A stretch of 6,747 bases of DNA from an uncultured Clostridia bacterium. GTDB taxonomy: Bacteria; Bacillota; Clostridia; TANB77; CAG-508. The position numbers and the translations under genes are program-made. The stretch is taken from positions 1 through 6,747 of the forward strand of contig CANQRO010000070.1 of the NCBI GenBank assembly GCA_947626205.1, read 5' to 3'. The notes under the pieces are model-generated. The model had not been told where the DNA came from and searched no databases. It was given only the letters and a program-made list of their open reading frames with translations. Below, piece after piece: positions 6,031 through 6,747 of the stretch; positions within the stretch are counted from its first letter, which is position 1; each line of letters opens with the position of its first letter.

Positions 6031-6678
6031 TTAATCCTTACTTTCTATAACAATTAAAATACCCTTTTTAAGCTCAATAGTAGCAACGTCTTCTATAATT
6101 TCATTACTAACGCCTAAACTTTTGCCATATTTTAGTGTATAATTTGATAATGGGTATTTAAATCCATTAAGTGACAAACCGCTTACAGTTGAAGTAAGAG
6201 GAATTAAAGAAATGTATTTTCCGTATACTTCTAATTTTTTTAGAATAGTAGTTTTATTAATTAAATAAATTTTGTTATGTTCATCTACAATTTTACAAGG
6301 TATGTTTGCTTTAAGTGCATAGTTTAAAATATGTATATTGGCAAGAGCATGGTCCATTCTTTTACCTAAAGCACCTAATATAGTAATACTAGTTGCATTT
6401 AATTTTATTGCAAGCTTTATAGCAATATCTGTATCTGTATAATCCTTTTCAGGTTTATATTTATGAAAAACAACATTTGTATTATTTGTATATTTTTCCT
6501 TAATGCTAGGGGATACAGAATCTAAATCTCCAACTATATGATTTGGTAAAATGTTTAAACTAAATAAAGCTTCAACGCCTTTATCTACTGCAATTATAGT
6601 TATATCCGGATGATTAGAAACATATTCTTTTAATAGAGTAAAGTTTATATCACCGCCAGAAACAATCAAAATATCCAT
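6031..6678 (-). CDS. thiN: Thiamine pyrophosphokinase
   Basis: This 215-residue enzyme transfers pyrophosphate from ATP to thiamine to make thiamine diphosphate, the active cofactor, in the cytoplasm; the family works as a homodimer. The N-terminal catalytic domain shows IVSGGD (5-10), AVDKGVEAL (30-38), GDLDS (50-54), the acidic EKDYTDTD (77-84) and GALGKRMDH (102-110), which bind ATP, Mg2+ and thiamine. The C-terminal beta domain (about 145-212) has PLTSTVSGLSL (160-170), GFKYPL (172-177) and GVSNE (189-193). ATG at 6678 was chosen because GAAAGGA lies 8 nt upstream. An in-frame TTG at 6708 would add ten residues, but it lacks an SD and overlaps the -10 box. It is convergent to the glycosyltransferase genes. 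No TPP riboswitch fits in its short leader. Confidence 0.95.
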   Translation of the reverse strand: MDILIVSGGDINFTLLKEYVSNHPDITIIAVDKGVEALFSLNILPNHIVGDLDSVSPSIKEKYTNNTNVVFHKYKPEKDYTDTDIAIKLAIKLNATSITILGALGKRMDHALANIHILNYALKANIPCKIVDEHNKIYLINKTTILKKLEVYGKYISLIPLTSTVSGLSLNGFKYPLSNYTLKYGKSLGVSNEIIEDVATIELKKGILIVIESKD

Positions 6679-6686
6679 TTTTATTT

Positions 6687-6693
6687 TCCTTTC
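6687..6693 (-). promoter_or_regulatory. thiN ribosome binding site that sets the start
   Basis: On the - strand GAAAGGA sits 8 nt before the ATG at 6678, which begins MDILIVSGG as expected for the family. The alternative TTG at 6708 has no SD before it, which supports the shorter protein. Confidence 0.75.
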
Positions 6694-6707
6694 AAAATTC
6701 CTTCCCA

Positions 6708-6737
6708 ATTATAAATTTAAGTGATATAATAATTAAA
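6708..6737 (-). promoter_or_regulatory. Likely thiN promoter
   Basis: On the - strand a consensus -10 TATAAT (6708-6713) is preceded by only a weak -35: TTTAAT at 6732-6737 (18-bp spacer) or TTAATT at 6731-6736 (17 bp). Transcription would start near 6701, giving a leader of only about 23 nt. The neighbour to the right of the window is unknown, so readthrough from it is also possible. Confidence 0.4.
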
Positions 6738-6747
6738 ACATATTAAT

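Noticed and set aside
6679..6708. Extended thiN start at TTG 6708
   Set aside because: No SD before it, it coincides with the -10 box, and the family begins close to the MDILIVSGG segment.
6679..6747. TPP riboswitch upstream of thiN
   Set aside because: The distance from the likely transcription start to the ATG is about 23 nt and no conserved TPP-aptamer segments are present; one outside the window cannot be excluded.

Overview
The window reads as chromosomal DNA from an AT-rich, Gram-positive anaerobe, most likely a member of the Clostridia. The reasons are A/T-rich codon choice with AGA as the main arginine codon, strong Shine-Dalgarno (SD) sites, AT-rich intrinsic terminators, and the rpsO-pnp gene order. 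The species cannot be named from sequence reading alone.

Layout from left to right: positions 1-220 hold a bidirectional terminator for an unseen upstream gene, an inverted repeat, a good sigma-A type promoter, and a structured rpsO leader. rpsO (ribosomal protein S15) and pnp (polynucleotide phosphorylase) follow on the + strand. A GC-richer hairpin sits just after rpsO, and a 107-nt imperfect stem-loop fills most of the gap before pnp. A separate promoter then drives two membrane glycosyltransferase genes: a GT2 enzyme of the cellulose/hyaluronan synthase type and a GT-C (PMT/ArnT-like) enzyme. They are separated by a tetraloop hairpin and an unusual start region with a bridged ribosome binding site. 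A 21-bp bidirectional terminator ends this unit. Facing it on the - strand is thiN (thiamine pyrophosphokinase) with its own short promoter region at the right edge.

Functionally there are two parts. The housekeeping part is translation (S15), RNA turnover (PNPase) and thiamine diphosphate synthesis (ThiN). The accessory part is the two-gene glycosyltransferase unit, which probably builds or decorates a cell-surface glycan: GT2 has its catalytic domain in the cytoplasm, and GT-C would act on the outer face of the membrane with a polyprenyl-linked donor.

I see no clear new system among the proteins. The most interesting signals are in the RNA: an rpsO leader that can fold into an S15-binding pseudoknot trapping the SD, a long rod-like pnp leader that looks like an RNase III/PNPase autoregulation target, and a hairpin that seems to bring a distant SD to the GT-C start codon. 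No rRNA, tRNA, CRISPR array or insertion sequence was seen.
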